From Mycteria americana (taxonomy: Eukaryota; Chordata; Aves; Ciconiiformes; Ciconiidae), in contig NC_134367.1 of assembly GCF_035582795.1 (NCBI RefSeq), forward strand, positions 56,079,562 to 56,143,561: a stretch of DNA of 64,000 bases, read 5' to 3'. This document shows positions 23,601 through 35,600 of this stretch, one piece after another (the stretch's first letter is position 1; the number at the start of each line of letters is the position of its first letter). The notes under the pieces were generated by a model. It searched no databases. It saw only the letters and a program-made list of their open reading frames with translations, and had not been told where the DNA came from. The position numbers were made by a program, and so were the translations under genes.

Positions 23601-26600
23601 CCTGCTCCATAGGCTGTGTGGGCTCACAACATGTTTTGAAGTCCTGCCTGGAAGGGTGCAAATTTTTATGATGTCTTGATAAGCGGATGGTTTTTTGGGT
23701 GTTTAAGTTCAGAAGGTGACAAATTATAAGAAGAAAAAAAGTCAGTAGAAAAGCTGGTTGGCAGAGACTGAACAAACTGATCTAGAGATACTGATCTTCT
23801 ATTACATCTATTTCAAGGCCAGATCCTCAGCTAGCGCAAATTAACAAAGCTCCATAGAAACCAGTGGGATGCCACTGATTTACACCAGCTAAGTAGCCAG
23901 CCTGAGACGTTACTAATTCTGGGTAACACAATCCCATATGATGCTTAGCACCTTCAATATGGTAAGGTATTTAGAAGTGCAGCCACGTTTACTTTTTCCC
24001 ACTAATATCCTCTTGCTTTTCTCATACATACTCTGCCCTTTGTCCCTGCCACACAATGTACGTGGTAGTAAACAAGAGACTGGCTGACTAACTGGCATGG
24101 CTGAAAGATGTACCCCACAGTGAACACATTCAAAAGAAGCGCTTGATGACATATCTTTGTTAAGGGTGAAAAAGGTGGCTACTGAACCCTGACTTCTCCA
24201 CTTCATCTGCGTTGGCTAACTCAAGGAGATAGTTCCTGTGTAGGGAGTATTTTCCTGATACCTGCTGGCCACCTGGAGCTGGAGGTGCTGTGTTTCAGTT
24301 TCTGCACATTGCCATTAAGAATATAAATAGAACAAATATATATCCGTTTTAATACTCCACTCTGTATTATATATCAGTGGAGATATATCTGTGTTTCCTG
24401 TCTAATGAAGCATATGATCTTGCATGGTTTGAGGGTGACTCACCAAGCTTTGCTATTCTGTCAGACACTAAAGGTGCTAAAAGTGAGAATTTTGCTCATC
24501 CTGCATTTCCACTGTACTAAACTGCTTGAAGCATTGACTGCCTGTCTTTCTTCTTATTTTAATAGATTTTTCAGAGATCTGTGGACTGAAACCTCTGTGT
24601 GCAAGAAGCTGTCTTGGGAAATACAGATATAAACCTGTTTATTATCTTGTTTATTATAATTTATAATATAAGAGCACCAAAAAAGGTCAGTTCTACATTT
24701 GCTGCAATACAATAAGGCTATATAAATAGGAAAGCACCCCCCTTCTCCATGTCATAAAGCAGGATTCATTTTAATAAGTTTTAATCACCCAGACCTTATG
24801 TGTCCAGTTTAAGCTCCTTGCCTAGGCTGCCTTACCAGTCAACGGAGAGAGAAAGGAGGAATGAGTCCCTTTGTGGAGATGCTTATTTCACATCCTTACC
24901 TTTACACAATAGCATCCCCTGAACATGTCTACAACTCTCTGGTGACTGTCAAACAGCCTAGACAGCCAGTGTAAATGCAGTGCCTAAGTTTTAGTTGCTT
25001 ATGTCTATACACCCATACTACTCAAAAGTCAGCTCTTATATCTGATTTTTTTTCCTCAGTCCAAGGCAAAATATTAGCATGACTTTCCTTGCAGTATCAT
25101 ATGGCTTATGTGCGCTCTCTGGAATCAAATGGCATTTGTCTAGGGGACAAATAAGAAATGATCACACCACCGAGTCCCCCTTTTCCTGCAGCGTTGTAAC
25201 CACTCACTGTTTTGGAAGAAGCCTTTTCTCTGACCTCTGCTGGCTTTGGGTCAGCCACTCACTAAGCTAAGTGGGGAAGAGGATTACTGAATTTCAGAAA
25301 AATACAAAGGAGTCTAGATACAAGGTTTTAAAAATGTCTCTTATCAACACATCTGCTTTAGAGAAGCTTCCGTTTGTCCAAGTGATTACTTTAAGTTCAG
25401 AGAGGTGTGCAGAACAGTTTTTAAAAGGCAGCTGGTTTTAGGAAAATAAACTGATGACTCCTACACAGGGAACAGCAAACCAGTACTACTCAGCCAGCAG
25501 AGAGGGCAGACATATAATTAATGGTGAAATCACTGATTCCAGATTTTAATATCAAATCCCTTCAATACAAAGTTTTGCACTGAGATTAAAAAAAAAAAAA
25601 AAAAAAGGTGACATTTTTAGCAAGTACCTTAATGGCTGAAAAAAGTAAATACACTGAGTCAGTGGCTTTGGAAAGAAAAGCAAAAAAAGGAAACATTACA
25701 AAATTCTAACTGTTTTATCTTCCCACATTTTTCAAGCAACATCTCCAGCTTAGGGATTTAAAAATGATGGTTTTGAGGCCAAATGTGTTTCCTTTTAGTC
25801 TTTAGTCTTTTGTCCTGGATTTCCTCGGGCTCCCTCCAACTGCCCTGCATCTCCTCTCGCCAGAGGAGACCCTTCAAGCTGTAAGAGTGTGGTGCTGTGA
25901 CACAGCTTCTGAGCAATTAGACATTTTTTCCTTATAGGTCCAAAAGGGATCGTGGGGAGCAGCACTGATAAGAATAGTCCTCCTGGGTCATAAAGGCAAG
26001 GAGCCGCTCCAGCTGCTTAATGCCCAGTTGTCTGATGTCGGCAAAGACGTTTGCCAAAACAAACAGGTGTTTCCATCCGTAAAGGAGCACACTTGGGACC
26101 CGAAAAAATATAGTGCTGTCTTGTATGTACAAATGTAAAAAGTTATGTCTGAAAATAGATGGACTGGTTATTTTTACAGCAATGCAGAGCCATCCTGTTA
26201 GCATGCTGATTCATGACATTTTGTCTGCACTTCTTGAATCTGGGGGAAGAACAGCCTATCTTTCAGCAATGAATGGGGACTCTGGTGACAGGACCTCTGC
26301 TCAGTCAATTCCCATTGGATTCAAAACCCACTGGTGTCTCAGTCCTCCAGCGAGATAGTGCTTCCCTCACTCAAAAAAATGTTGTTAATGCTACTTAATG
26401 CCCACAATAAATGTCCTGAGGAAGCCTGTAAGAGCAAGAAGGAAAAACTCTAAACTAGTAGACCCGTTCCTGGTCCTTAGTTTGCTTCCCTCCCTTCTGA
26501 AGCAGCAGTGCCAGGAGCTGCTGGTATTGCTTAGGCATATTTATTGCCACTTAATGCCTCCTTTAGAAGGGTAACTCTTGCAATAACAAAGTCAGTGTCC

Positions 26601-29600
26601 CTTTTACCATCCCCACGCTATCCTGTTAGCGTGCTGTCCAGACCACTAACATACTGCCTGTATTAGTTCACCTGCACTTGCAATCTCTGTGTCATACTGC
26701 ACCGGCATTAATGTTGTTTAGTAAATCTAACGTTTTCCAGCTCTCCCACCTATGAAATAGCACCGACAGCATGTATGGACCTGCTAAAGGTGTGGCTACC
26801 TACAAGTAGGTAAGGCTCAACAGAATTTGGAAGATGTATGATTCCATGTAGGGCTAAGTATCATAGTTATTTTGAGGTCTGTCGTTTCACTTTGCTTGAC
26901 ATTTGGCTCTTTCTTTTGGAACCAAGTCTCCCGGTGAGAGCAAGCATTTCTTGGCGGTAGGCTCATGACAGGAGTTTCATTACACACAAAGGCCAATGAC
27001 TGCGTAACATTTTTGGAAAATGTTGTCCAGGACAATCCATCATGAACAGTCTTTTGGATTATTTGTTTTGGCTGTCATCTTTCTAATACTACTACAAACA
27101 CAAGAATTACTTCACTTAGTCCCAGCTAAAAATGAATGCAAATTTTAAACATCGCTTACTTATTATACAGTGTTTTACAAATCACAGACTGAGACGTATT
27201 CCATGCCCCAAACTGCTTACGACAGGGTCATAATGGAACACACATTCTAGTCTGGAAGCTCGACTAGAACCCGAATTACTGGTTCTTGCTGAAATCAATC
27301 GCACTTCTGGAGCCCACATTACACTGAACTCTACTGCACAAGATTCACATCACAGCCAGAAGAACTGTTGAATTCATTTAAGGCTGGAGAGCTACAGAAA
27401 ACTAACATGCGTGTGTCCCTGATCAGATAACCTAGCAACATTAAGACATCACCAGGAGTCTAGGCCTTCAGTCAAGTACGCAGCATAACGTTTTAACAGG
27501 CTTATAAAGACTGTACTTGGGGAAGGAGGCAGATAACCTACAGGCAAACTATGAATATATGGGAAAATAAATACATGCATTATAGAGACATGTAAAGAGC
27601 TTATCAAGTGTTTAGTCTTTTAAAATACATGTAAATGAAAGGATGATACACAGGTGAATAAAATTCAAGCTATACTGTTTCCTGATGGGCATTCTCGGTA
27701 TGAAAATCACCAAATGAGCCTGAGAAGAAGTTAAGGAGGAGTTTTGAGAACTGAAGCATGAAAACATTGAACGGAAGCATGGAAACAGTTGCTTTGTCTT
27801 CCCATCCCAATGCAGATCCAGCAGTGGGTCTGTGGCAACAACAGCTGGGCAGAGCCTATGGAAAGGGAAGAATGGGGGGAAGCCACAAGAGGGAACAGGG
27901 CATCTGGTGGGGAAAAGGGTAAGGCTCAGGGATGGAGTGTGCCAAGCAAAACAGGCTGGCTCTGAGAGCTATTGCCAAAGCTCTGCCTGCATTGAATTGC
28001 CCTGCTTACCACAGTGGGCCAGCCTTTACCAACTAGGTTATTATAAACAGGCTTAATGGAGTCTGATTTAAAAAGTGACCACCGCCAACAGACTCCCTGA
28101 ATATAACATACATTAAGGAGTACCACTATTATTAAGACTACCCTAAAAGTCCATTATACAACCACGTTTTCTAAAGTAAACTGTTTTTTCAAATTTTAAC
28201 TATTCAAACTGAAACTTTTCATGGAAGCCTCAATCCATATTTTCCTTTTCAATAACCTGGACATTTCTAAGAATGCTACTTTTGTCCCTGGCAAACAAAT
28301 AAAGCAATGGCTTTTTTCTCTGTCTCCTCTGCTGTGTGGCAGAACCTGAAATTTCGGCAAAATAATGTTTTTTACATTAAGAATATGTCCTTGTCATCTC
28401 AGTGAAAGTAATGATTTGCCTAGATTGAGCAAGTTAACAGCAGGGGAAAGATCATGCTTAGCTGGCACATGCTAAGCAGAGACTTGCACTGAAACTAAAA
28501 TCCTTGCATGTTACATCTGTGCCAGGCCTGCTCCACCAAGAGAACGACAACCTATATTCCAGCCTCTTTCCCCAACTCCAAGCAGCAGAAGGGCAGGCTC
28601 GTATTTAAAAGTTTCAACCCTGCTAAAGATTTTAACAGATATTGATGTAATGCCACAAGAATTTCTTAACTCCCTTAGTTTTCGTGTCTCTGTTGCCTGT
28701 GGAGTTAGGGAACACAGAGCACAGATGTCTAAGCTGGGAAACCACACTAGCTCAGGAGTAGTGCAAGCAGTCGAACCAGTACAGCCCTGTGTCCAGTGGA
28801 TGTTGTGTTCCTGTAACCATCTAAAATTAAACATCTAGTCGGAGATGTTGTATCCAAGTCAAATATGGCAAGTCACCTAGATTCCAGACATCATCAGTGG
28901 AGAGAAAGGCAAAAGGTGACCCCTTTCATGCTATGATACATGCCTAAAACATAGGAGTTGTCACTCTGTGGAGATGTCTGTTTCTGCTCCTGACTACAGA
29001 GATATCTAGAAGAGCATCTTAGATGAGACTCCTAGCTTCTAGACAGCTGCCTTTAGGTGAGATAAAGTCCATCCAAAATGTAAGGCCTATTAGCTGGGGC
29101 ATAGTGCCTAATTAATTGGCTGTACTCCTTTCCTGAGCTAATGCCAGGCTTAGATTTGTGCCAGATTAAGTGTCTCTTTCCTGAACTCCACTATTCAGAG
29201 CAAAGATGCCGTTAAAGAAACTAGGAAATTAAACTACATGCAAATACACAAAGCTTTTCATTATAGCATAAGGGAGCAAAATCAGCTGTTAAAAAAGCAT
29301 GAAATGATAGGTTATCAGTGCTGGCTTACTTTGGTCCCATCATGTCTCGATAAAGTCTTTACTCTTGTAATGACATATAAACATGTCATGCACAGACTGG
29401 ATCTGACGTAGAGAGAAACCACTATGGGGATAAACTGACATTTGTAAAGCTACATCAGATGATAAAGATTAGCAAAATATCAGAGAGACTATCATTAACT
29501 GAGCATTGGACACTGCCAGTGAATTGAATATAGGTAGAATCCTGAATGTAGAAAAATGTAGAATGTAGAAATGTAGAATGTAGAAAAATGACTACGTAGT

Positions 29601-32600
29601 TGTGTAATTGAGTACTGTGTCATTCCTGGAATGGATCAAGAAGTTTTTAGGAAATCACAAAATATTGATGTATCAAAACTGTTTATGAAGCAGGGTGAGT
29701 TCCTAGTTCAACAACATTTTGTGAAGGAAAAAAAAAAAAAAACCAAAAAAAACCCAAAACATTAAAATATTTTAGAAACAACTAGGTTTTGCTTTTTTAG
29801 AATGGAAAGTAATTCTTTTAACAGGAAATATTTTTCATTGGAAAACCATAGAATGCAAACAGGTTAAATTTAAAAAAAAAAAAAAAAGGCCTATGAAATA
29901 AAAGTGAAATATTTCAACCAATAACAACCTTATTTTTGCAGATTTTCAGATCACATTATTTACTAAGACTTCACTTTTTCTCAGGATTTAACCAGTCAGG
30001 AATTACTGCAGGATGTGAAAAGCTTCTTGTTCTGGCCCAGTCAGGATATTCATTTCCATGTTTAGATGATTTGAATCACAGTTGCACAAACAACTTAAAA
30101 TTTAGCATCGACTATTTTTTTTTTTAATTCCTGTCTTCACGACCTTAATAAAGTTAAATAATATAATTGGGCTTTGTTGTGTCCCATGTCTTAAGTATAT
30201 CTTCCCTAGCATGACTTTGTTTTATTCATTCACAGCGTGCAGAGTACGGGCATGATGTGACTCCTGGCTGGAGCTATCACAGTTTGGGCTAGGATAAAGG
30301 CTGCCTTACTTAGGTACCTAATTTATGCCTCACTTTCAGGCAACTACTCAATCAGTACTCCTAAAGTAAGTGCCTAACTGCCATGTTTAGTTGATGGAGA
30401 GGGAGTAGATACCTTTGAAATTGGAACAGATTTCCACCCGGAAGCCTTTTAAAGCTCTCCTGGCTGTACAAGGAACTTAAGCATTTACTTTAGCAGAAGT
30501 AATGAAGTATCATGAAGTATCAAAAATTTAGATGCAAGCTGGATGTCTCTGTGAAGCAGGCTCAGTTGCAACCTCATAGGGGTCTTTTTGCTTGGTAATT
30601 TTATATGTGCTCTACCTAATGCATCATACCTAATGGCACCTAATGAATCTTTACAAATTCATTATGTGAGAGGTAAATCTTTGCTGTTCCCATTTTATAG
30701 GCAGAGAATCTGAGGCAGTGACAAATGCAATGAAAAGAACTGCTGAATCTCACTTTGTTCATGGGGAAGAGGCCATGGGAACAGCAGGAGTTGGCCCAGA
30801 CTCACCTTCAAAAGCTTGGTTGATGACTCCAGTTGCTGCCTCTTTGTCTTCAAGGTAGTGCATGAAGGACAGTGGAGAGTGTCTTATCTCTTGTAGTTTG
30901 TCCTGAATGTAAGAGAAAGTAGGTCTGTTGTGAGGTTCTTGGGCCCAGCATCTTGTCATTAAATCACATCTGGGAAAAAAATTGTTAAAATGCAAACATT
31001 AAAGATAATAGAATCATTCATCTCAACACTTACCATTAAATCATCTGAGAAGCAAGTTTGGCCTAGATTTTCAACTTCCAAAAACTTTATATGTGGTACA
31101 AAGATTATCATCAGCTGCTGAGGGAAGGAAAAGCAGATTAAAGATCAGTTGTCAGGAATACTCAATATGAATGCTTTTAATTTTTCAAAGATGGATATTC
31201 TTGAGATTTGGAGCAGCTATTGCATTAAAAAAAAAAAAAAAGGACACGTTTGCCATTAATATCTGCTCTCACCGGTATTTTCTCACTGCTCTCACCAGTA
31301 TTTTCTAAGAAAGCAGACAAGGAGGTAATTCGCTCATAGAAAAAAAGGATGTCTAAAACCAGAAATTAACCTGAAGCTATTGGCTTATTTAATCCTCCTT
31401 CAACTCACGCCACCTCAAATTTAGGGGAAGTTCAAGGCAAACCCTCCAGCACAGAGAGGGTTAATTTAGACTTCTGCCTCCAGACCAAAACAAATAGGAG
31501 TAAGTTTTCCCATCAAAGGCAAGAATGGCATGAGTTTCCTCCGGGTGCAGGGATCCTAGCCCACCTTGCACAACACTATCTGTACCATTCAGTGGAAAAC
31601 TGCCCCTCCTGTTTGTCTAAAGGATAGGGCTGATTTATATTGCTTACTTGAGGGTGAGTCCAGGCTACACAAAATCAAATCCTACAAAAGCCAGGGTGAG
31701 CTAGGCTGAAAACCAAAACGCAGCCAGCACCTGGATATGCTAAGTGTTGGGAGCGGAGGGGGGTCTTAGGGTCTCAAAACCAGAGAGCAGCATTTGAGCA
31801 GCCAGCGAAAGGCCAGCTCAGGAAGCTGCTACTGGAATGTGGAGTATTCACCTCTAAGCCCTAAGTTCAAATCCGCCCCTGACAAACAGCCTCCCAGACC
31901 TGCTGCTATGCAATACCAGGCGTTACTGAGTTATGTGAAAAGAATTGGGTTGCTCAGATCCTTGCTTATCCATCTTAAAAAAGGAGGCTGCTGTCCTTCA
32001 TCACAATTGGGTATTTTACAAAACTCTTGGTGATAGGTGGGAGAAATCTCTTGACTTCTGATTTTTCAATGGTATCTTTCATTAAAATATTTGGATTTGG
32101 TGAGAAACATGAGTAGAAAAATTGTTTCGGAACCACTTTTCATCGGCCCGTATTCTGTGGTTGTGGAGCTGGACAGAGTGATTCTGCTGTTTCAAAAGGA
32201 TCCAAAGAAACCCTGAAAATCCATTGTAAGAATCCAGAAAGTGGTAGTGACTTCCTAACACACTGAATCACTTAATCTCCTCACTTACTTTCAGGTGTAC
32301 TGGTTAATGATGACACTGGAAATATAGGTGGAAAAGTACTGAACAGGACTCAAAAATGAGGTGAAATAACTCTGGTTTTCCTTCAGCTGCCAGCAAAGTG
32401 TCTGTCATGTTGAATTCAAATGCCAGCTTTGGATGCTGGAAACCAAACAATCTGCTTTCTGGTCATGCTGGTTGGTAGGATATCCAAGAAAAAAACATGA
32501 GTTCAGGTGCTGTGCTCCACCAGGTTAGCACTTGGGCTCTCATGAGCAGAGCCTTGTGCAAGGTGTAGCAATGAAGTAAAAGAGCTTCCTGGGTACACTG

Positions 32601-35600
32601 CTCCTCTAACGGAAAGGGAGAAACAGACAGCCATAGGCCAACAGAGGGAGAAAGAAACAGGAAATGATACGGAAGTCATAGAGTCATAGAATGGTTTGGG
32701 CTGGAAGGGACCTTCAAAGATCATCTAGTCCAACCCCCCTGCCATGGGCAGGGACATATTTCACTACATCAGGTTACTCAAAGCCCCATCCAACCTGACT
32801 TTGAACACTTCAGGGATGGGGCATCTACAACTTCTCTGGGCAACCTGTTCCAGTGCCTCACCACCCTCATCGTAAAAAAGTTCTTCCTTATATACAATCT
32901 AAATCTAACCTCTTTTCGTTTATGAAACAAGAACACGACAAATGTGGATTTTGAATATATTTTTATTCCTAAGACCAAGCACTGTCTTTCTAAATAGCTA
33001 ATTTTTTATTGAACAATCGGTTTTATAAAGCCATTCAGTTTTGTTATTGAGTGGGGATATTCATTGCTGCCAAAATGTTCAGAATTGGAATATTCTCATT
33101 TTAATTATATTCCATATTCTTATTTCCTAAATCAAATTACTTGCTGGTTGGCTTAAAATATTAATACCAGATAGAACTGATATTGTTCACAAAGTATTTA
33201 ATTCAGATAGGCTTTAGGTTTCTAATGACAAAAACTTTCATGCTGTCTCAGAATACATCTGCGAATTTTGCATGGACAGCTATTTGTGGCACGATATTTA
33301 GCTTTCAAGGCATGTTGTGACATCCAAACTTTTCAGTCACATGGCATAAACTTTCACTAGCCCAGAAATGCATCAGCATGAGACCAGTCAAGAAGGTGAA
33401 AGCCAGGTTAATATGCCAAGATGTACATGAATGAAAGCTTGAGCACATTCCTATATTTTCTTGGGAGCTAAACACGGGCTAGCAAATAGTGCATTGCTCC
33501 TGTATAAGGAAGGGACTCAGACGATTCCCCCACTTCATGAGGAAAGTCTTCAGGAAGAAATTAAAAAAAACAGATCCAAACACAACATCAGTTAAACGTT
33601 TATGTTAGGTTTAAGAACTAGCCTGTAGACCTAGATGTACACCTACACTTCACAACTGTGTTTTATCTGAGTGGGACGACTGGTAACCATATGTCCAAAA
33701 GAGCTGTATACATGGGACAAATAAGAATTTGAGAGCCTGGAAAACTAAAGAACTAATATTCATTATCTAATATTGGAGGCTGAAAGTGAACAATTCCTGA
33801 AATGTGCTTTAGTGCACAGAAGCTGCAGAACATTACCAATTCTCTCTCACATGAGATGGAAAATACAACTGATATGAGGATTTTCTTAGAAAAGGAGAAA
33901 ATTTGTTGGGATGAAGAAGAGCCCCTACTTTCATCTGATGCATTCTGAGCAAGCCCTTCTTCTCTCCCACCCTCCAAATCCCTCTGGGGGGGCACTCCCA
34001 GAACAAAATAGCAAAAGCTCTTAATTACCAAACTAAAGCTTCTTCATCAAACTCAGTCGTGTAACTTTTCATTAGAGTGCACATTTGGTGAAACCACAGC
34101 TTCAAGGCAGCAAGTGGCACCGCACTTGTACAAATTCTCCTCACTGGAATCCACAGGCTTTCAGGATCTACGTTAAATTAGCTCAGTTCAGTCCAAACTT
34201 TGGCGTGCTCTTGCATGCAAGCTTCACACCCAGGTGGCTGTGCCTGATGTGGATCTCGAACTGCAAAAGTAGTGCCATTCATACATCTAATTCATATTTC
34301 GATAAATGTGGCTCATTTATAGATCCCCAAAGCCCTTTTCCAATTCATTACCAAGCTTTATCTGTCCACACTTCTTTGGGGGAAAGCAGATGATTACTCC
34401 CTGGGGTAACATCTTGTGGAGGCAAGGGGGAGAATTTCTCCCCCCTGCCAAAAAAAACCCAATCCCACTTCCTTAGTGCTTTTACACCCCAAGGTTTCTG
34501 TGTCAGCCCTACTTGCCCTTGCAGTGTAAGCCTACCACAGATTCCTAAACACTTCTCAGCTGAAGTAGTTTGGCCTTTGAACTCTCTTCCTATCAGTGAT
34601 GGTTTGTTTTGTTAAATGACAATGAGCAAGCCAAAGTGCGGAGGAGACAATTACTGACTGCTGATGTCCTGATGCAGGTTCAAAACCACAAGAAGGGAAG
34701 CAGGAATGTCAAGAATCCCAGCATGCCATTAATGACCTAGCAAAGTATCAAAAAGCTATTTACGCTACTGACAGAAGCTGCATGCAGGTGCTGAGTGTTC
34801 ACCAAATGAGATAAAAGATGGTACAAGAGTCTAAGAACCCATTCAGCCCCATGGCTTTCAAAAACTAAGTTACTGTTATTAGGCCCTGGTCCTACAAGTT
34901 ACAACAAGCAGACCAGAGTTTAAGCCCTACCTGCTGTGCTGAATTTAAGATCTGGGACCTTAAAAATTACTTCAAGCAAAGTCTTCTTGATTCTTCTGAA
35001 GATCTGATCACTCATTTTAAAGGCAACTTATGAGCCTTTGTCTGAGCTTGAATATCAAACTAGTACATGGATATACATTACCTCCTATGTTTTTTTATTC
35101 ACAGGACAGCTGTCAGGAATTTTTTGAGGAAATATTTTCCAGCAGAAGATATTGAAACTGAAATTGATTTGGGCTCTCATTTGTTTTGTGACTTCCAGTT
35201 TTTGCTCTGGTCTTAAAACAAAATTCTAATCTCTTCGGTTCTTCAGTTCCTCCAAGTGCTAAAGCTTACTTTTTTTTTTTTATTGCTAATATGGTATTTC
35301 AGCTATACCTACATAATGATAAATAATCACCCTCTCTGGAACTCAGAGCATGGTAATTGATGTGAGACCTATCACAGAGATCTGGGCTTGCCAATCACAG
35401 AATTATTCTCAAGTCATTTCCTCATCCCCAGGAGTAAGAACTGTGCACTTTAAGTAGCCTCTTCTTCCATTTGTAGGACCAGCTGTCAAGTGCATTGCTG
35501 TGACTGCTTATGCAGAGTGGGTGATACAGGAATTGAGACATGAAATTAGACAATACTGAGTGATCACTGGGCTCAGGTTCAACTTCCTCCATTATACACC

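Larger units (their letters stand above)
20690..30805 (-). other. ROS1: ROS1 intron 42
   Basis: A 10.1 kb intron, the largest in the window. It contains an A/T-rich run next to the exon 43 acceptor, a hairpin-type ancient repeat at 23817-23901, homopolymer runs near 25590, 29730 and 29873, and a short GAATGTA-type repeat at 29543-29590. I recognise no further exon that could extend the C-terminus. Confidence 0.6.

Noticed and set aside
32778-32978. - strand frame with [15 protein letters not shown]
   Set aside because: It is the end of the CR1 reverse-transcriptase ORF in a truncated element, not a host gene.
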